Of a stretch of DNA of 64,000 bases, positions 61,728 through 64,000 are shown in pieces. The position numbers were made by a program, and so were the translations under genes. Positions within the stretch are counted from its first letter, which is position 1, and each line of letters starts with the position of its first letter. The notes under the pieces were generated by a model that searched no databases, was not told where the DNA came from, and saw only the letters and a program-made list of their open reading frames with translations. The DNA is from Brachynemurus nebulosus (Eukaryota > Arthropoda > Insecta > Neuroptera > Myrmeleontidae): NCBI GenBank assembly GCA_035578155.1, contig JAPWDM010000003.1, forward strand, positions 69,246,142 through 69,310,141, in the 5' to 3' direction.

Positions 61728-63369
61728 TGGTGTACTGATCCTTGGCGTTGAAGTCTTCCGACGTGTGCAGGTGGTACTGACGTTAGATACAGTAGCACCC
61801 CGTTATGCCGTACGCAATGTGAAAACAGTAGGGTCCCAACAGATTCAAGTAAGGCTTTCTGTTAAAGGAGATTAGTGTAACACTTTTCTGTGTTAATGCT
61901 TTGTGAAAAATATTAGTTCTGTTTTCAGGAAACTTATGCTTAGAATTTTAGCTGATAATTATCTTTATTAAAATTAATATGGTAGAAGATTTTCCGTGAT
62001 GGCTTGGTGAAAAAATAAATAGCCATAATGAAGTGGCATATCACTTTCCAGGACACGCGTTGCTTAGTTAAATTAGAAATATAACAAAAATATTTTTATT
62101 GACTTACAAAAATTTTTTACACGCAATTGAAATTATAAACTTGCATCTCTTAGATAAAATTCTAGATATGTATGTTATCAATTTTACAGGAAATTGAGTA
62201 CATAGTGAACATTCAAAATTTGTATTTATACAGCGCTCCTACCATCGCTTAATTATATGGTCGTGGAGAAAAAAAGGCGGTCCCCGGGGACAAGATTTTT
62301 CAAAAATCGATTACGTTTATGTTGCGTTTGTCCTGTCTGGAAATTTTCAGACTACAATTTTTTCTATTTGAATTTATTTTTGACTTTTCATCCTCATATT
62401 CTCGAGAAGAAAACAATATTGTTGCAAAATGAGAGAAATTAAGCTTTCTAAACGATTTTTTTGCTCTTTTTTATCTTTGCAAAAAATATTTATCAAAAAA
62501 ATTGTTTTTTTTGTTTCAAAAAAATATTTCCCTGTTTCAAGAAAAATATTTATTTGAAACAATAATATATTTTTTTGATTTAAAGAGAAAAGACAGAAAT
62601 ATTTAATTCTTGAATCTTTAGAAATTCTCTATTAAATTTTCATCTCCACGGACATATATTTTTGCTAGCCCCTGTAATTTTCCATATAGCTTTACGTACA
62701 TACATATTTCCTCTTTTTTAGTTGCATAAAGTGTACCTCTACTATTTTCTATTTATACCTAGTATGTGTGTACGACGGCTACCACCGTAGCAGCATATAT
62801 AATACTACATACAATGTACATTGTAGTACTATAAGTTTGACGTTCAATGCATGGATACATTATTATAGTTCCCAGGTCCTTTATTGTGTATGACAAAAGA
62901 GCGTTAATCAGCTCTGATGACTGTGACGTCGTCGTTATGCCTGACAGATTGTGATGCTTGATACTCGTATATAGGTTTGTAACTGTTCTTTACTCATTCT
63001 CTCTCTTTCTCTTTCCTATCGTGTATGTGGGTGGAAGTGCTGTGGAATGAGAATTTTAACGATAAGTACTATTTGTGAAATGACGATTTTCTACGAACAG
63101 TTTGTAAACAATGGCCTTTGAACGAAATTGAAAATTTATAGCATACAAAAATTGGTAGCGATCGACTCTCCTTTTGAGCTGGAGGAATTTAAATGTAATT
63201 ATGTGACTGGCGTGACGTTAAACTATGTCAGGTACGATGCCAATTTCGTTAAAAACCACAAATTGGTTTGCAAGAGTGAAATGGGAAGTGTACAGAGGAA
63301 AATAGTTTATTGATCGTATAAAAGACAAATAGAAATTTGGGAAAATTTTTTGATTTGGTTGTACTTGGT
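61728..63369. other. Stretch without recognised gene
   Basis: AT-rich. A short symmetric segment at 62801-62832 (atactacatacaatgtacat) forms a hairpin. The 61-codon + frame at 63128 shows no family motif. Confidence 0.4.
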
Positions 63370-63720
63370 ACGAATTAATGTTGGATGCTTAATCGACTTA
63401 GCCGATTAATTTTGTTTAATCATTTTTAAATCGATTTTTTTACCTCCGATTAAGTGACTCAAGTGACTAATTTTTAAAATTATTAAGAAAGGCTACTTTA
63501 ATATACATATTTTCTGTATTATTTAAAAGATTCGAAAAAATAAAGTCTAAAAGAAATCACATTTTACAAAACATTATTTTTAAAAGAATTACACCATTCA
63601 TGATTTAGACTAACATTTTAGTCGATTAATCGACTATTGTATGCTCGATATTTTCGACTAACAACTAACTTTATTTAAAAACAAAAATTAGTCAATTAAT
63701 CTAATGCCTGTTAGTGAATT
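63370..63720. repeat. CGATTAATCGACT-rich segment, possible hAT remnant
   Basis: The words taatcgacttagccgatta, ttaaatcgattttt, tagtcgattaatcgactatt and agtcaattaatcta recur in both orientations over 350 bases. This resembles the subterminal repeats of a hAT element, like the ATCGATGT run at 228-353, but with a different word. No transposase seen. Confidence 0.45.
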
Positions 63721-64000
63721 ACCAATTCTTTTTAAAGTTAATTTTTGTAAAGTTGTTAAAGCTGATGTTAAATTGGATGAGTCTACTTGGATAAGATTCT
63801 TAACAAAGGAGAATTCTTAACAGTTTGTTGAAAAATTTTTCGAATAGAAATTTTTAAAAGGAATAATAATTCAGAAAATTTATTTAAGGCTTAACATACA
63901 AGAACGTCTTTCAAGACCTCTGTAACGGTTCAAGGTCAGATTCAACATTCAAATTAGCGGAGAAGGGGTTACATTTTTTTAGAAAAGCTTCATAATGTCT
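63721..64000. other. Right edge, nothing recognised
   Basis: Ordinary AT-rich DNA to the end of the window. Confidence 0.35.

Overview
The window looks like arthropod, most likely insect, nuclear DNA. It is strongly AT-rich. It holds a split Ig/fibronectin cell-adhesion gene of the Klingon/lachesin type, remnants of mariner, pogo and hAT DNA transposons, a tRNA-derived SINE head, a probable solo LTR, many terminal-inverted-repeat (TIR) elements and long (TA)n microsatellites. I see no bacterial or organellar features and no CRISPR array. I cannot name the species or order with confidence.

Only one host gene is well supported. It lies on the + strand, with six coding exons at 28488-28685, 39674-39795, 41665-41815, 45329-45426, 45502-45804 and 48382-48717. 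The exons join in a consistent phase into 402 residues plus stop: the second part of Ig1, all of Ig2 and Ig3, one fibronectin III domain and a hydrophobic C-terminal tail that suggests a GPI anchor. The exon carrying the first Ig1 strands and its first cysteine was not found. A possible signal-peptide exon at 24832-24909 has the right splice phase. The largest intron is about 11 kb.

Upstream of the gene (1-24.8 kb) the sequence is transposon debris and local duplication. There is the C-terminal end of a hAT transposase running off the left edge (1-218, minus), a pogo-like element split by a hAT-type MITE (4007-5050), several TA-flanked TIR elements (8347-8823, 9080-9965, 11066-11818), a nearly perfect 1.7 kb duplication (12920-14656 and 15311-17046), a 168-bp-period tandem repeat (17640-18300), and further copies of the duplicated blocks at 20.8-23.8 kb.

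Within the gene the introns carry a TIR element at 40421-40659, a nested pair of elements with clean TA target duplications (42189-44073 containing 42296-43251), and a foldback repeat ending about 25 bp before the Ig3 acceptor. Downstream (48.8-64 kb) I found no host gene. That part holds a broken mariner transposase at 53948-54185, a second copy of the foldback repeat, a large (TA)n tract, a foldback repeat at 59671-59977, and a solo LTR next to a tRNA-derived SINE head at 61282-61727.

No new defence, secretion or biosynthetic system is visible. The most unusual pattern is a set of unrelated-looking TIR elements that each repeat the core of their own TIR several times inside the element.
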